64,000 nt of DNA from Prolixibacteraceae bacterium. GTDB lineage: Bacteria > Bacteroidota > Bacteroidia > Bacteroidales > Prolixibacteraceae. The position numbers and the translations under genes were made by a program. Below, piece by piece: positions 19,252 through 30,100 of this stretch (its first letter is position 1; each line of letters begins with the position of its first letter). The notes under the pieces were generated by a model. That model was not told the origin of the DNA, made no database searches, and was given only the letters and a program-made list of their open reading frames with translations. The stretch covers positions 62,001 through 126,000 of the forward strand of contig JAQUIJ010000003.1 in NCBI GenBank assembly GCA_028683385.1, written 5' to 3'.

Positions 19252-20244
19252 ATGAACAACTCGGAAATTACCATTTACAAAACAGAAGAAGGTAGAACTG
19301 AAATTCAGGTTAAACTGGAGAATGATACAGTTTGGCTTTCTCAAAAGCAAATGTCAGTTCTTTTTCAAAAAGATTCTGATACAATTGGGTTACATCTTAA
19401 AAACATTTTTGATTCTGGAGAATTGGAAGAAAATTCAACTACCGAGGAATTCTCGGTAGTTCGACTGGAGGGGAAAAGAAATGTCGCCAGAAAAATTACG
19501 TATTATAATCTTGATGCAATAATTTCTGTTGGATACCGTGTAAATTCAAAAAGAGGAACCCAATTCAGAATTTGGGCCAACAAAATATTAAAAGATTATC
19601 TAATCAAAGGCTACTCTATCAACGAAAATCGATTGCGTCAGCAAAACGAACAGCTCCGGCAACTTCAGGATTCGGTGAAATTACTTGGTCAAGTGCTCAA
19701 CCAGAAGGAACTTTCAGGAGAGGAAAGCTCCGGATTGCTAAAAATTATTTCCGATTATGCCTATGCGCTTGACATTCTTGATCAATACGATTATCAAAAG
19801 CTTGAAATAACCGAAACTTCCGGTAAAGAAATTTATCAGATCACCTATGAAGAGGCTATTTCTCAGATCGAAAAGGTTAAAATTGCATATGCGAATAGTG
19901 AACTTTTCGGGCGCGAAAAGGATGATTCATTTAAGAGTTCGGTCTCAACTATTTATCAGACATTTAACGGCACTGATTTGTATCCCAGTGTCGAAGAAAA
20001 GGCAGCCAATTTATTGTATTTTGTAACCAAGAACCATTCGTTTTCCGATGGAAATAAACGCATTGCAGCATTCCTGTTTCTTTATTTTTTGGAGAAGAAT
20101 GGAATTTTGTTTGATGAATTCAGGAATAAACGCATTGCAGACAACGCTTTGGTTGCGCTCACTCTGATGATTGCAGTCAGTCGGCCCGAAGAAAAGGACA
20201 TCATGACCAAAGTTATTGTCAACCTGATAAATAAGAAGAATTGA
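19252..20244 (+). CDS. RhuM-Fic fusion protein
   Basis: Two domains in 330 aa. Residues 1-110 match the RhuM virulence-protein N-domain (TVWLSQKQMSVLFQ, RGTQFRIWANKILKDYL). After a Gln-rich helical linker the C-terminal part carries the Fic/Doc signature HSFSDGNKRIAAF, with the catalytic His. Its Lys in GNK, in place of the Gly of AMP-transferring Fic proteins, is Doc-like, and Doc is a kinase that phosphorylates EF-Tu. No separate antitoxin gene is adjacent, so it may be self-restrained or not a toxin. Start at the ATG at 19252 rather than the GTG at 19246. Confidence 0.85.
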   Translation: MNNSEITIYKTEEGRTEIQVKLENDTVWLSQKQMSVLFQKDSDTIGLHLKNIFDSGELEENSTTEEFSVVRLEGKRNVARKITYYNLDAIISVGYRVNSKRGTQFRIWANKILKDYLIKGYSINENRLRQQNEQLRQLQDSVKLLGQVLNQKELSGEESSGLLKIISDYAYALDILDQYDYQKLEITETSGKEIYQITYEEAISQIEKVKIAYANSELFGREKDDSFKSSVSTIYQTFNGTDLYPSVEEKAANLLYFVTKNHSFSDGNKRIAAFLFLYFLEKNGILFDEFRNKRIADNALVALTLMIAVSRPEEKDIMTKVIVNLINKKN

Positions 20245-20455
20245 TCGGAATTCGCAAATCTTTCCTAAATTACAACGTAATTTCAGATTCTCTTAACTTC
20301 TTCTAACATTGCGAATGAAACGAACATGCCGCGGAATTAATTTTAAAGGAGGTGGTACAAAAAGAAATGAAATAGTGTTCGAAGTGGAGAGCTCCTCGCA
20401 TGAGAGTTACATGTGAACGTACAGACATTCAATTTATTAATACCATCATTTTCAC

Positions 20456-21874
20456 ATGAAAATCTTACTCACAGGAACAACTGGTTATATTGGTCAACGT
20501 TTACTCCCAACTTTACTCGAAGCTGGACATGAGGTGATCTGTTGCGTCAGGGATAAAAACAGGTTCGATTTTCGAAAGTACCTTTCGGATCAGCTTAAGG
20601 TGATTGAGGTAAATTTTCTGGACACAGAATCGCTGGTCAATATTCCCGACGACATCGATGCTGTCTATTACCTGATTCACTCCATGTCGGCTCCTAACAC
20701 AGATTTTGAAAAACTGGAGAAGATTTCGGCAACCAATTTCAGGAACCGGATTCAAGAAACCAAAGCGCGACAGATCATTTACCTGAGCGGGATCGTTAAC
20801 GATCAGAAATTGTCAAAACATCTGAAATCGAGAAAGTTGGTTGAGGAAATTTTATCCTCCGGAAGTTATCACCTTACCACGCTTCGAGCAGGTATCATTT
20901 TGGGCTCCGGAAGCGCATCTTTCGAGATCATCCGCGATCTGGTTGAGAAATTGCCGTTCATGATAGCTCCGAGATGGCTCAACACCAAATCACAGCCAAT
21001 TGCCATCCGAAATGTGATTGAATATTTAAACGGCGTTTTACTTTTTGAACCTTCATTTGATCAAAGTTTCGACATTGGCGGGCCGGAAATATTGACTTAC
21101 AAGGAAATGTTGAAAGGATTCGGTAAAGTGCGCAACTTAAAACTGCGGATTTTCACTGTTCCTGTCATGACTCCAAAGTTTTCGTCGTACTGGCTCTATT
21201 TTGTAACATCAACATCATACACACTGGCAGTAAATCTGGTTGAAAGCATGAGCGTAGAAATTATTTGTCGCCCGAATGATTTAAAAGATTTGCTGGGAAT
21301 AAAACTTCTAACTTTCGAAGAAGCCATCCATCGGGCTTTTGGTCGGATTCAAAACGAAGGGGTTGTTTCGAGCTGGAAAGATGCCCTTTCTAGCCATGTT
21401 TTAAATAAAGGAATTTCGCCGCTGCTCGAAGTTCCAACCTATGGGTGCTTTGTGGATAAGCGGAAATGCGAAGTAAAAGATGTGGAAAAAACACTCAGCA
21501 AAATTTGGTCGATTGGCGGCGAAAATGGATGGTATTATGCCAATTGGCTTTGGGAATTGAGGGGTTTTATCGATAAACTTTTCGGCGGGGTTGGATTGCG
21601 TCGTGGAAGAAAAAACACGACGATAATTTTTGCCGGAGACTCACTTGATTTCTGGCGGGTGCTCTATGCCAGCAAAGAAGAAAAAAGATTGTTGCTTTAT
21701 GCCGAAATGAAATTACCGGGTGAAGCCTGGCTCGAATTCGAAATCAGGAATAACATCCTGTACCAAACAGCAACCTTTCGTCCGTGGGGAATCTGGGGCC
21801 GAAATTATTGGTATGTACTCATACCAATTCATCTTACCATTTTCAAAGGGATGATTAAACGGATTGCTTCCTGA
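20456..21874 (+). CDS. NAD(P)-binding SDR protein with C-terminal DUF2867 domain
   Basis: 472 aa. Residues 1-300 are an extended/atypical SDR with the GTTGYIGQRL dinucleotide-binding loop. The remainder resembles DUF2867 (WYYANWLWELRGFIDKLFGG, LRRGR, then FRPWGIWGRNYWYVL). This arrangement is common in Bacteroidota and proteobacteria but has no assigned reaction. A run GGCGGGGTTGGATTG in the DUF2867 part is ordinary coding sequence. It converges with cysS with 6 nt between them. Confidence 0.82.
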   Translation: MKILLTGTTGYIGQRLLPTLLEAGHEVICCVRDKNRFDFRKYLSDQLKVIEVNFLDTESLVNIPDDIDAVYYLIHSMSAPNTDFEKLEKISATNFRNRIQETKARQIIYLSGIVNDQKLSKHLKSRKLVEEILSSGSYHLTTLRAGIILGSGSASFEIIRDLVEKLPFMIAPRWLNTKSQPIAIRNVIEYLNGVLLFEPSFDQSFDIGGPEILTYKEMLKGFGKVRNLKLRIFTVPVMTPKFSSYWLYFVTSTSYTLAVNLVESMSVEIICRPNDLKDLLGIKLLTFEEAIHRAFGRIQNEGVVSSWKDALSSHVLNKGISPLLEVPTYGCFVDKRKCEVKDVEKTLSKIWSIGGENGWYYANWLWELRGFIDKLFGGVGLRRGRKNTTIIFAGDSLDFWRVLYASKEEKRLLLYAEMKLPGEAWLEFEIRNNILYQTATFRPWGIWGRNYWYVLIPIHLTIFKGMIKRIAS

Positions 21875-21880
21875 TCAAAG

Positions 21881-23356
21881 TTACTTTTTGAGTTCCCAGC
21901 TTACACCTTCTTTGCCATCTTTAATTTCGAATCCAATGGCAGCAAGTTCATTCCGAATTTTATCTGAAGTTGCCCAGTCTTTGTTGGCTTTGGCATCAGC
22001 TCGTAGTTTCATCAGCAAATCAACGACCTCATTCAAAACTTCATTATTTCCTGAACCGGACTGATCTTCGGCCATTAATCCGAAAATATCGAAAACAAAA
22101 GTGTTGAAAAGAGATTTCAGTGAATCTTTATCAGCAGTGGTGGTAGTCGATTTCCCATCTGCAATTGAATTGATGATTTTGACGCCATCGAACAAATGAG
22201 CGATAGCAATCGGGCTGTTCATATCATCGGCCATAGCCGAATAGCAATTGGCTGAAAGTTCTGAAATGTTTACGGAAGAAGATTCTGAAATTGGCAATGA
22301 ATCAATTTTTGCGACGGCTTTCATCAATCGTTCCAGCCCTTTTTCTGACGCCTGAAGTGCTTCATTCGAGAAATCGAGTGTGCTGCGGTAATGAGCCTGC
22401 AACATGAAAAAGCGGATGGTCATCGGGCTGTAGGCTTTTTCGAGAAGCGGATGGTTTCCGGTAAAAAAGTCTTCGAGCGAAATGGCATTTCCGAGCGACT
22501 TGCCCATTTTCTGGCCATTCAGGGTAATCATGTTGTTGTGCATCCAATATCGAACTGCCGGTTTTCCATGAGCAGCCTGCGATTGCGCCATTTCAGCTTC
22601 ATGGTGCGGAAAAGTTAGATCCATTCCACCGCCGTGAATGTCAAAAGTATCGCCTAAATATTTGCAACTCATGGCCGTGCATTCCATGTGCCAACCGGGA
22701 AACCCGTCGCTCCAGGGAGATGGCCAGCGCATAATATGTTCGGGCGATGCCTTTTTCCAGATGGCAAAATCCAGTCCCGAGCATTTTTCATCCTGACCAT
22801 CCAGGGTTCGTGTATTGCTGATCAGGTCTTCGATTTTGCGACCTGAAAGTTTTCCGTATTCATTTTCAGAAGCAAATTTTTCCACATCAAAATACACCGA
22901 CCCATTGCTTTCGTAGGCATATCCGGAGTTCAGTATTTTTTTAACTTCTTCAATTTGCTCGATGATGTGACCCGAAGCACGGGGCTCAATACTTGGTTCT
23001 TCCAAATTGAGCATGGACATTGCCTTGTGATATAAATTGGTGTATTTCTGCACCACTTCCATCGGCTCCAACTCATCGAGTTTGGCCTGTTTGGCAATTT
23101 TATCCTCACCTTCGTCGGCATCGGCCACCAAATGCCCAACATCGGTAATGTTGCGTACATAGCGCACTTTGTAGCCAATCTGTTTCAGGAAACGAAATAC
23201 CAGGTCGAAGCTTATAGCAGAGCGCGCATGACCCAGATGAGGTGGCCCATAAACGGTTGGTCCACAAACGTACAACCCTACTTTGCCGGGAACCAGCGGT
23301 TCAAAAACTTCTTTCTTGCGAGTAAGTGTGTTGTAAATTTGTATTTCCTGAATCAT
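21881..23356 (-). CDS. cysS: Cysteinyl-tRNA synthetase
   Basis: Charges tRNA-Cys. The class I signatures are clear: HIGH as PHLGHARS near residue 41, KMSKS as [10 protein letters not shown] near 275, and zinc ligands beginning at VCGPTVYG. The start is set at the ATG at 23356 (MIQEIQIYN, 491 aa); an upstream in-frame start adds eight residues without family support. A TAnnTTTG box (TACATTTG) on the minus strand at 23385-23378 is 22 nt upstream. Confidence 0.96.
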   Translation of the reverse strand: MIQEIQIYNTLTRKKEVFEPLVPGKVGLYVCGPTVYGPPHLGHARSAISFDLVFRFLKQIGYKVRYVRNITDVGHLVADADEGEDKIAKQAKLDELEPMEVVQKYTNLYHKAMSMLNLEEPSIEPRASGHIIEQIEEVKKILNSGYAYESNGSVYFDVEKFASENEYGKLSGRKIEDLISNTRTLDGQDEKCSGLDFAIWKKASPEHIMRWPSPWSDGFPGWHMECTAMSCKYLGDTFDIHGGGMDLTFPHHEAEMAQSQAAHGKPAVRYWMHNNMITLNGQKMGKSLGNAISLEDFFTGNHPLLEKAYSPMTIRFFMLQAHYRSTLDFSNEALQASEKGLERLMKAVAKIDSLPISESSSVNISELSANCYSAMADDMNSPIAIAHLFDGVKIINSIADGKSTTTTADKDSLKSLFNTFVFDIFGLMAEDQSGSGNNEVLNEVVDLLMKLRADAKANKDWATSDKIRNELAAIGFEIKDGKEGVSWELKK

Positions 23357-23377
23357 GATCGTTGATTTTTCGTGCTG

Positions 23378-23385
23378 CAAATGTA
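23378..23385 (-). promoter_or_regulatory. Candidate -7 box for cysS
   Basis: Minus-strand TACATTTG fits TAnnTTTG, 22 nt before the cysS ATG. The -33 side is weak (ATTG about 17 nt further up). Confidence 0.4.
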
Positions 23386-23491
23386 AAAATTATTGATGAA
23401 TTCAATTGGATGAACATTTTCTATACTGAAATGCATCGGAATAAATCAGAAAAAATTAACTAAACCTTAAACGATTATATTCTGAAGTAAT

Positions 23492-24241
23492 TTATTTCGC
23501 TCCTGATTCCATTTTTGCAAGCCGCCACTCGCTGAGTTGTTTTATGCGGTTCAATACATTTGCGGTTACCCGATTATGAACCGCCTCCCAAATTTTATTG
23601 ATGAAGGGCCATTTTGATTTGTATTCTTTTCCATAGAAATTAAACCCAACAGTTAAAAAAAGCTGCGACTGCGCCGTTTCACCCATATCGTCAATCGACG
23701 AACGCACGTACATCATAAAAATCCCGATTGGGTAACCACCGCTGCATTTGTATAGCATATAACGTGCATTGTCGAAATCGAACGGATCGGGTACCCGTTT
23801 AATGCGAATGGAACTCAGGAGGAACAAAGGAATGAATTTCATTCCCAGAAAGCTTTCCCCCCCTCCAAATGGGTACTTTGTCCAGCCAAATGGCAAAACG
23901 CGGATCGATTCAATGTCGTTATCAATGCGCTCTATTTTTGCGATATGATTTGGCCAGCATGACGAATCGCCATTCCAGTTTAAAAGCTCATTAAAGACAT
24001 AACTTACAGGCGCTTCAATTCCAATGCGATGAACATTTAATACGGTATATCGATCAACACCTTCCCCAACCCGCTGTAATATTCTGTTGTTGTACTCAAG
24101 TCTTTTTTCTTCGGATGTGAATTTAATGAGTGTAGCTAATTTCGGCTTATTCCATAGAAAATTCCTGAAATCTGAAAACAGCCCCTTGCTTTTCGCAGGT
24201 GGCGACTGAATTGAGTTGGTGAAGGAATTCGTTTTATTCAT
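23492..24241 (-). CDS. Conserved hypothetical protein, possible START/SRPBCC-like fold
   Basis: 249 aa, not recognised. No signal peptide or membrane span. The middle (HRIGIEAPVSYVFNELLNW, then an aromatic beta-rich stretch and a C-terminal long helix with WPFINKIWEAV) is reminiscent of polyketide-cyclase/START-like ligand-binding domains, but this is impression rather than a motif match. Single gene on the minus strand between cysS and the methionine operon promoter, facing away from the latter. Confidence 0.55.
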   Translation of the reverse strand: MNKTNSFTNSIQSPPAKSKGLFSDFRNFLWNKPKLATLIKFTSEEKRLEYNNRILQRVGEGVDRYTVLNVHRIGIEAPVSYVFNELLNWNGDSSCWPNHIAKIERIDNDIESIRVLPFGWTKYPFGGGESFLGMKFIPLFLLSSIRIKRVPDPFDFDNARYMLYKCSGGYPIGIFMMYVRSSIDDMGETAQSQLFLTVGFNFYGKEYKSKWPFINKIWEAVHNRVTANVLNRIKQLSEWRLAKMESGAK

Positions 24242-24340
24242 TTTCCTGAATAATCATGAAAATTGGCGACTAAATGATCTTCTAAAATTAACTAAATCTG
24301 AAGATTTAGACGATTAACTTCGGGCAAAATCCCCAATTGT

Positions 24341-24372
24341 TTGATAAATCGGTTTTTTGAACTTACTTTTGT
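24341..24372 (+). promoter_or_regulatory. Promoter of the SAM-riboswitch methionine operon
   Basis: TTTG at 24341-24344, a 20-nt spacer and TACTTTTG at 24365-24372 match both Bacteroidota promoter boxes with proper spacing. It places a transcript start shortly before the riboswitch at 24408. Confidence 0.7.
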
Positions 24373-24407
24373 TCTCATTATCAAATAATCCTTCTCAAAA
24401 CTGATTG

Positions 24408-24520
24408 TTTGGTTATAAAGAAGAGTGGAGAGATCGGGCTCAGCGAAGCTCTGGCAACCATCGGCGAAAAAGTTGAAACGGTGCCAATACCCGGCCGGAA
24501 ACGGAATTATAATTTAAACA
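24408..24520 (+). promoter_or_regulatory. SAM-I (S-box) riboswitch
   Basis: The conserved S-box core is visible: AAGAGTGGAGAGAT at 24422-24435, then CTCTGGCAACC at 24450-24460, and GGTGCCAATACCCGGCC at 24481-24497, which corresponds to the GGUGCUAA..CC segment of the family. The P1 closing helix forms between 24408-24419 and 24508-24520 (GTTT with AAAC, TTATAA with TTATAA). It sits in the leader of the homocysteine genes at 24689. No intrinsic terminator follows, so the mode of control is unclear; 168 nt separate it from the first ATG. Confidence 0.87.
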
Positions 24521-24688
24521 AAACGAATGAAACAACTTTCAATTTTGCATCTTCTTAGCTTCATGTACTTTTCGAATATGTGCATGCGCTGATTCCCATG
24601 ATATAAACTGCCAAAATATTTCAGGAGAACACAGCCAGATGTTTTCCCAATTCATCATTAACCATTCATAATTTACCATTAATACGAT

Positions 24689-25852
24689 ATGGCTATTCAA
24701 AAAACATACGAAGAAATCAACGAAAAAATCCGGCGGGGTGAAGCGGTGGTACTCACTGCCGAAGAAGTTTCGCAAATGGCGCTCACTTGCACTCCGGAAG
24801 AAATAGCAGAAAAAGTTGACGTAGTCACCACTGCAACTTTTGGAGCCATGTGTTCTTCTGGCGCTATTGTCAATTTTGGTCACGCCAATCCACCAATCCG
24901 GATGGAAAAAATTAGGCTCAACGGAGTACCAGCCTACGAAGGTTTGGCAGCTGTTGATACCTACATCGGAGCCACGGCCTGCGATCCGGAAAACCCAAAA
25001 TACGGTGGTGCACATGTTATTCAGGATTTGGTTGATGGTAAAGACATTGAACTGGAAGCCTGGGGAAAAGGTACCGACTGCTACCCGCGAAAACACATCA
25101 AAACTGTCATCAACAAGGAAACGGTAAACGAAATGATTCTGTTCAATCCGCGCAATGCCTACCAGAATTATCCCGTTGCCGTGAATTCCACCTCGCAGAT
25201 GAAATACACTTACATGGGCAGTTTGTTGCCGAACATGCGCAATGCGACTTATTCAACTTCCGGAGAATTAAGCCCATTGTTGAACGATCCTGAAATGAAA
25301 ACCATTGGTATCGGAACACGCATTTTTCTTGGTGGGACGCAGGGATTTGTGGTTTGGCCGGGAACGCAGTTCAATACCTCGAAGCCAAAAAATGAGTTTG
25401 GTATCCCTGTAGGCAATTCGGCAACGCTTGCGGTAATGGGCAACTTGAAAGAAATGTCGTCGGAATTTTTGCAGGCTGCTTATTACGAAAAATATGGGGT
25501 CAGTTTATTTGTAGGTATCGGAATCCCCATTCCGGTGTTAAATGCCGACATCGCAAAAAACGTCTCAATCAGGAATGAGCAGATTGAAACCACAGTTTGC
25601 GATTATGGAGTAGAAGGCAGCCCTGCTTTGGGGCGGGTAAATTATGCCGAGCTTCGTTCAGGAGAAATTGAAGTTCAGGGTAAAAAAATACGCACAGCGC
25701 CGGTTTCGAGCTTAAGCAAAGCGCGCAAAATTGCTGAAATACTGAAACAATCCATATTGGCTGGCGAGTTCGAAATCAGCAAACCGGTACAGATGTTTCC
25801 AACAAATACATCTCTCAAATCTCTTAAAGAAGTTAAAGGAGGAACCGAATAA
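24689..25852 (+). CDS. DUF39 homocysteine biosynthesis protein
   Basis: 387 aa, matching the DUF39 family. In Methanosarcina the homologue (MA1821), with a NIL-ferredoxin (MA1822), converts aspartate semialdehyde and sulfide to homocysteine. Two conserved-looking cysteines are visible: C55 in FGAMCSSGA and C131 in GKGTDCYPRKH. The FLGGTQGFVVWPGTQ block is also typical. It is first in an operon behind a SAM-I riboswitch and ends in TAATG, where the ferredoxin gene begins. Function here is inferred from family and context. Confidence 0.9.
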   Translation: MAIQKTYEEINEKIRRGEAVVLTAEEVSQMALTCTPEEIAEKVDVVTTATFGAMCSSGAIVNFGHANPPIRMEKIRLNGVPAYEGLAAVDTYIGATACDPENPKYGGAHVIQDLVDGKDIELEAWGKGTDCYPRKHIKTVINKETVNEMILFNPRNAYQNYPVAVNSTSQMKYTYMGSLLPNMRNATYSTSGELSPLLNDPEMKTIGIGTRIFLGGTQGFVVWPGTQFNTSKPKNEFGIPVGNSATLAVMGNLKEMSSEFLQAAYYEKYGVSLFVGIGIPIPVLNADIAKNVSIRNEQIETTVCDYGVEGSPALGRVNYAELRSGEIEVQGKKIRTAPVSSLSKARKIAEILKQSILAGEFEISKPVQMFPTNTSLKSLKEVKGGTE

Positions 25853-26271
25853 TGGATATGCAGAAAAAAAGATATGTGCTGAAGTTTCCGCCACAAAGTG
25901 GGGATCAGCCGTTTAGCTATCATTTAGTCAAAGATTTTGATATCCGGATTAACATTCTTCGTGCTGAAGTTTGGCCTGGCAAGACCGGTAGTTTGGTCCT
26001 AGAACTGGAAGGCACCACCACCAACCTGAAAAATGGAATTGCTTATTTGCAGGAAAATCAAGTAAGTTGCGAGCCGCTGAACAAGAAAATTACCTGGGAT
26101 AATGCACGTTGCATCAGTTGTGGCAATTGCACCGCCGTATGTTTTGCCGGCGCTTTGCAAATGGATCCGGAGAAATGGGAATTGCAGTTCGATCCGGAGA
26201 AGTGCATCGTTTGCGAATTGTGTGTTCCTGCTTGTCCGCTGAATTTGTTCAAGATTGATTTTCGGGAGTAA
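25852..26271 (+). CDS. NIL-domain 4Fe-4S ferredoxin for homocysteine synthesis
   Basis: 139 aa: an N-terminal NIL domain (residues 1-75) followed by two ferredoxin motifs, CISCGNCTAVC and CIVCELCVPACP, for two 4Fe-4S clusters. It resembles MA1822, the partner of the DUF39 protein. The start codon overlaps the upstream stop by one base (TAATG), and a strong Shine-Dalgarno-like AAAGGAGG lies at 25836-25843 inside the upstream gene, unusual for this phylum and consistent with tight coupling. It probably supplies electrons or holds sulfur in the sulfide transfer step. Confidence 0.9.
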   Translation: MDMQKKRYVLKFPPQSGDQPFSYHLVKDFDIRINILRAEVWPGKTGSLVLELEGTTTNLKNGIAYLQENQVSCEPLNKKITWDNARCISCGNCTAVCFAGALQMDPEKWELQFDPEKCIVCELCVPACPLNLFKIDFRE

Positions 26272-26310
26272 GAAGACCGAAGTCAGAAGTCCGGAGACCG
26301 AAGTAAAAAA

Positions 26311-27057
26311 ATGATCGAACCCCGCACATATCGCAATCAATTTTCGCAAGAGCGATTTCATTCGTTTGTTGTGAATTACAAGGAAACGGATTTGTGGATA
26401 GGTGTTGATCCGGCATCGTTCAGGGATGAAATGAAAGAAATCTCTTTGCTGAAAGTCAAAGAATTGCGGTCAGTTTTGGAAGTGTATTTATTGAACGATC
26501 CAGTTTTTGGAACGACCTTCGAACCGCATCAGGTAGAACAGAATGCGCCTGAAATTGTTAGAGTGATGGCTCAGGCCGGACAAAAGGCTGATGTTGGACC
26601 AATGGCGGCTGTAGCAGGCGCTTTTTCGGAAGCGGTTGGACACCATTTATTGGAGATGTTTGATATTCAGGAATTGGTGGTAGAGAATGGCGGTGATATT
26701 TTCCTGAAAATTAACCGAAATTTGCTGATGTCGGTTTATGCCGGAAATTCACCTTTATCGGAGAAAATCGGCATTGAAATTCTAGCCAGTGAATCACCGC
26801 TTGGCGTGTGCACTTCGGCCGGAACAGTCGGCCCATCGGTCAGTTTTGGCAAGGCGGATGCAGCGATGGTTATTTGTAAAAATACTGCTTTGGCCGATGC
26901 TTTTGCTACCGGATTTGGGAATTTGGTTAAAACGCCGGAAGATGTTCCGAAGGTAATTGATCAAACAGCACAGTTTCCTGAGATCCTGTCGGCAGTAATT
27001 ATTTGCCGCGATAAAATCGGGATTCGTGGGAAATTTGAGATGAAATTGATAAAATAA
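26311..27057 (+). CDS. UPF0280 (ApbE-superfamily) protein
   Basis: 248 aa of the UPF0280 family, the third protein (MA1715 type) linked genetically to homocysteine formation from sulfide in Methanosarcina. Visible family blocks: GPMAAVAGAFSEAVG near residue 93, ENGGDIFL near 128, and GVCTSAGTVGPSVSFGKADA near 170. Related to flavin-transferring ApbE proteins by fold. Its exact reaction is not established. Gap to the ferredoxin is 39 nt, so the three genes form one unit. Confidence 0.87.
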   Translation: MIEPRTYRNQFSQERFHSFVVNYKETDLWIGVDPASFRDEMKEISLLKVKELRSVLEVYLLNDPVFGTTFEPHQVEQNAPEIVRVMAQAGQKADVGPMAAVAGAFSEAVGHHLLEMFDIQELVVENGGDIFLKINRNLLMSVYAGNSPLSEKIGIEILASESPLGVCTSAGTVGPSVSFGKADAAMVICKNTALADAFATGFGNLVKTPEDVPKVIDQTAQFPEILSAVIICRDKIGIRGKFEMKLIK

Positions 27058-27068
27058 TTTAGCATGTA

Positions 27069-27093
27069 AGCGGGTGACTTCGAGTCACCCGCT
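27069..27093 (+). repeat. Perfect 11-bp stem hairpin before metH
   Basis: AGCGGGTGACT at 27069-27079 pairs perfectly with AGTCACCCGCT at 27083-27093 around a TCG loop. No T-run follows on the plus strand, and it ends 15 nt before the metH ATG. It resembles the queC-queF hairpin at 37453. It may tune read-through or metH translation, or be a copy of a genomic palindrome. Confidence 0.8.
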
Positions 27094-27108
27094 CACTAAA
27101 TAAAAACG

Positions 27109-30100
27109 ATGACAACGAAAAAAAACATACAACACGAACTCGAATCGCGGGTTTTGGTGCTCGACGGTGCCATGGGAACGATGATTCAGAAACACCGACT
27201 TTCGGAAGATGATTTTCGGGGCACGATTTTTACTGATTTTCAGTTCGACCTGAAGGGCAACAACGATTTGCTGTCCATCACCAAGCCGGAAGTCATTCGT
27301 GAAATTCATGCACAGTTTCTGGAAGCCGGAGCCGATATTATTGAAACCAATACCTTCAATTCGACCAGTATTTCGCAGGCCGATTACCATTTGGAAGAAT
27401 GGGTGTATCAGCTTAATTTGCAGTCGGCACAACTGGCGGTTAAGATTGCTGAAGAGTTTACGGCCAAAAATCCGGAGAAACCACGTTACGTGGCCGGTGC
27501 AATTGGTCCAATGAACAAAACGCTTTCGCTTTCGCCCGATGTGAACGATCCTGGATTTCGCTCGGTTTCGTTCGACGAAGTGAAGGCATCGTACCGCGAA
27601 CAATTGAAGGGTTTGTTGGATGGAGGCGTGGATTTGCTGCTGGTTGAAACGATTTTCGATACGCTGAATGCCAAAGCAGCTTTGTTTGCCATTGAGGACG
27701 AATTGGAAGAACGCGGAATACGCCTTCCGGTGATGGTTTCAGGAACAATTACTGATGCCAGCGGACGAACACTTTCAGGCCAAACCGTTGAAGCATTCTT
27801 GACTTCGGTTTCGCACATCGATTTGCTCAGTATCGGGCTAAATTGCTCATTGGGTGCAAAAGATATGCGTCAGTATTTGGAAGAACTTTCAAAGAAATCG
27901 CCGTTTTTTATCAGCGCCTATCCAAACGCTGGTTTGCCCAACCAGTTTGGCGAATACGACGAAACACCGTCTGAAATGGCGCATCAGGTGGGCGATTTTC
28001 TCGACAATAAATTTGTAAACATCATTGGTGGTTGCTGCGGAACAACACCCGATCACATTCGTGAACTGGCCAAAATTGCGGCTAGATCAAAACCACATCA
28101 CCGAAATAAAAAAGATAAAAATACAAAGCTGAGCGGATTGGAGCCTGTTGTTTTAACTCAGGAAACCAACTTCGTGAATATTGGTGAACGTTGCAACGTG
28201 TCTGGTTCGCGCAAATTTGCCCGGTTGATCCGCGAAGGAAAATACGAGGAAGCCATTGCCATTGCCCGAAATCAGGTCGACGAAGGGGCGCAGGTCATCG
28301 ACATCAATATGGACGATGCCATGCTTGATGCCAAAAAGGAAATGGTAACCTTCCTGAATTTGCTGATGGCCGAACCCGATATTGCACGTGTTCCGATGAT
28401 GATTGACTCCTCGAAGTGGGAAGTGATTGAAGCCGGGCTGAAATGCGTTCAGGGCAAAGCGATTGTAAATTCCATCAGTATGAAGGAAGGTGAAGCAGTG
28501 TTCCGCCAACAAGCGCAACTTCTGAAACGGTATGGTGCGGCTGTTGTGGTCATGGCTTTCGACGAAATTGGACAGGCCGATTCGTTCGAACGACGTATCG
28601 AAATCTGCCAACGCGCTTACAACATTCTGGTCAACGAAATTAATTTTCCTCCACAGGATATCATTTTCGATTCGAATATTTTGATCATCGGAACCGGAAT
28701 GGAGGAACACATGAATTATGCGGTTGACTTCATTAATGCCGTAAGCTGGATCAAAAAGAACTTGAAACATGCGAAAACCAGTGGCGGTGTAAGCAATGTG
28801 TCGTTCAGTTTCCGTGGAAACGATCAGGTTCGCGAAGCCATTCATTCGGTTTTCCTTTATCATGCCATCCGTGCCGGACTGGATATGGGTATTGTGAACC
28901 CGGGAATGTTGCAGATTTACGATGAAATTCCGAAGGACTTTCTGGAGAAAGTAGAGAATTTGGTTCTAAATAAAAAACCGGAAGCCACCGAAGAATTGCT
29001 CGAATTCGCACAGACTTTAAAAGCACAGGATGCCAAAGAAGAGCGAAAAGACGAATGGCGCGACTTCCCTGTCGAAAAGCGACTGGAACATGCGCTGGTA
29101 AAAGGTTTGCCCGATTATATTGATATTGATTTGGCTGAAGCGTTACCGCTTTATACTCCGGTTTTGAATATCATCGAAGGTCCGCTGATGGACGGGATGA
29201 ACGTAGTTGGCGACTTGTTTGGCGCCGGCAAAATGTTTCTTCCGCAGGTGATCAAATCGGCGCGCGTGATGAAAAAAGCGGTGGCTTATTTGCTGCCTTA
29301 CATTGAGGCCGACAAAGACAAATTCGATACATCCGACAACCGGAAAGTAGTACTGATGGCTACTGTAAAAGGCGATGTACACGACATCGGCAAAAACATT
29401 GTTGGTGTAGTTTTAGGCTGCAACAACTATAAAGTCATCGATTTGGGTGTGATGGTTCCAACTGAGAAAATTCTGGAAACCGCCATTCAGGAAAATGTAG
29501 ATATTATTGGGCTGAGCGGCTTGATTACTCCCTCGCTCGAAATTATGGTGGAAGTAGCTACCGAAATGGAGCGTCGCGGCATGAATTTGCCACTTTTGAT
29601 TGGCGGAGCAACTACATCGAAAATACACGCTGCGGTGAAAATAGCGCCCCAGTATAAAAATCCGGTGATTCACGTGAAAGACGCGTCGCGTGCGGTAAGT
29701 GTGGTTTCGAACCTGCTCTCCGGAAACGAAGATTTCCTGAAAGAAATTCGCGATGATTATCAGGCTGTACGCGATTTGCATGGACAGAAAAAAGCGAAGA
29801 AATACTTGTCGATTGAGGAAGCACGCGCCAATAAACTGAAAATTGACTGGGACAATACGCCAATCTACAAACCCAATTTTGTGGGCATCAAACAACTGAT
29901 TGATTACCCGATTTCGGAACTCCGGAAATACATCGACTGGACATTTTTCTTCTTCGTTTGGGAACTGAAAGGCAAATTTCCGGATATCCTGAACGATGAA
30001 CTTCAGGGCGAAGAAGCCCGGAAATTGTATGCAGATGCCAACCGCATGCTGGACATGATGGAAGCCGAAAAGATGGTTCAGGCCAATGGTGTTTTTGGCA

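Noticed and set aside
20330-20455. AAAGGAGGTGGT as a ribosome-binding site
   Set aside because: No start codon with a meaningful frame follows at a suitable distance; the next gene starts about 110 nt later.
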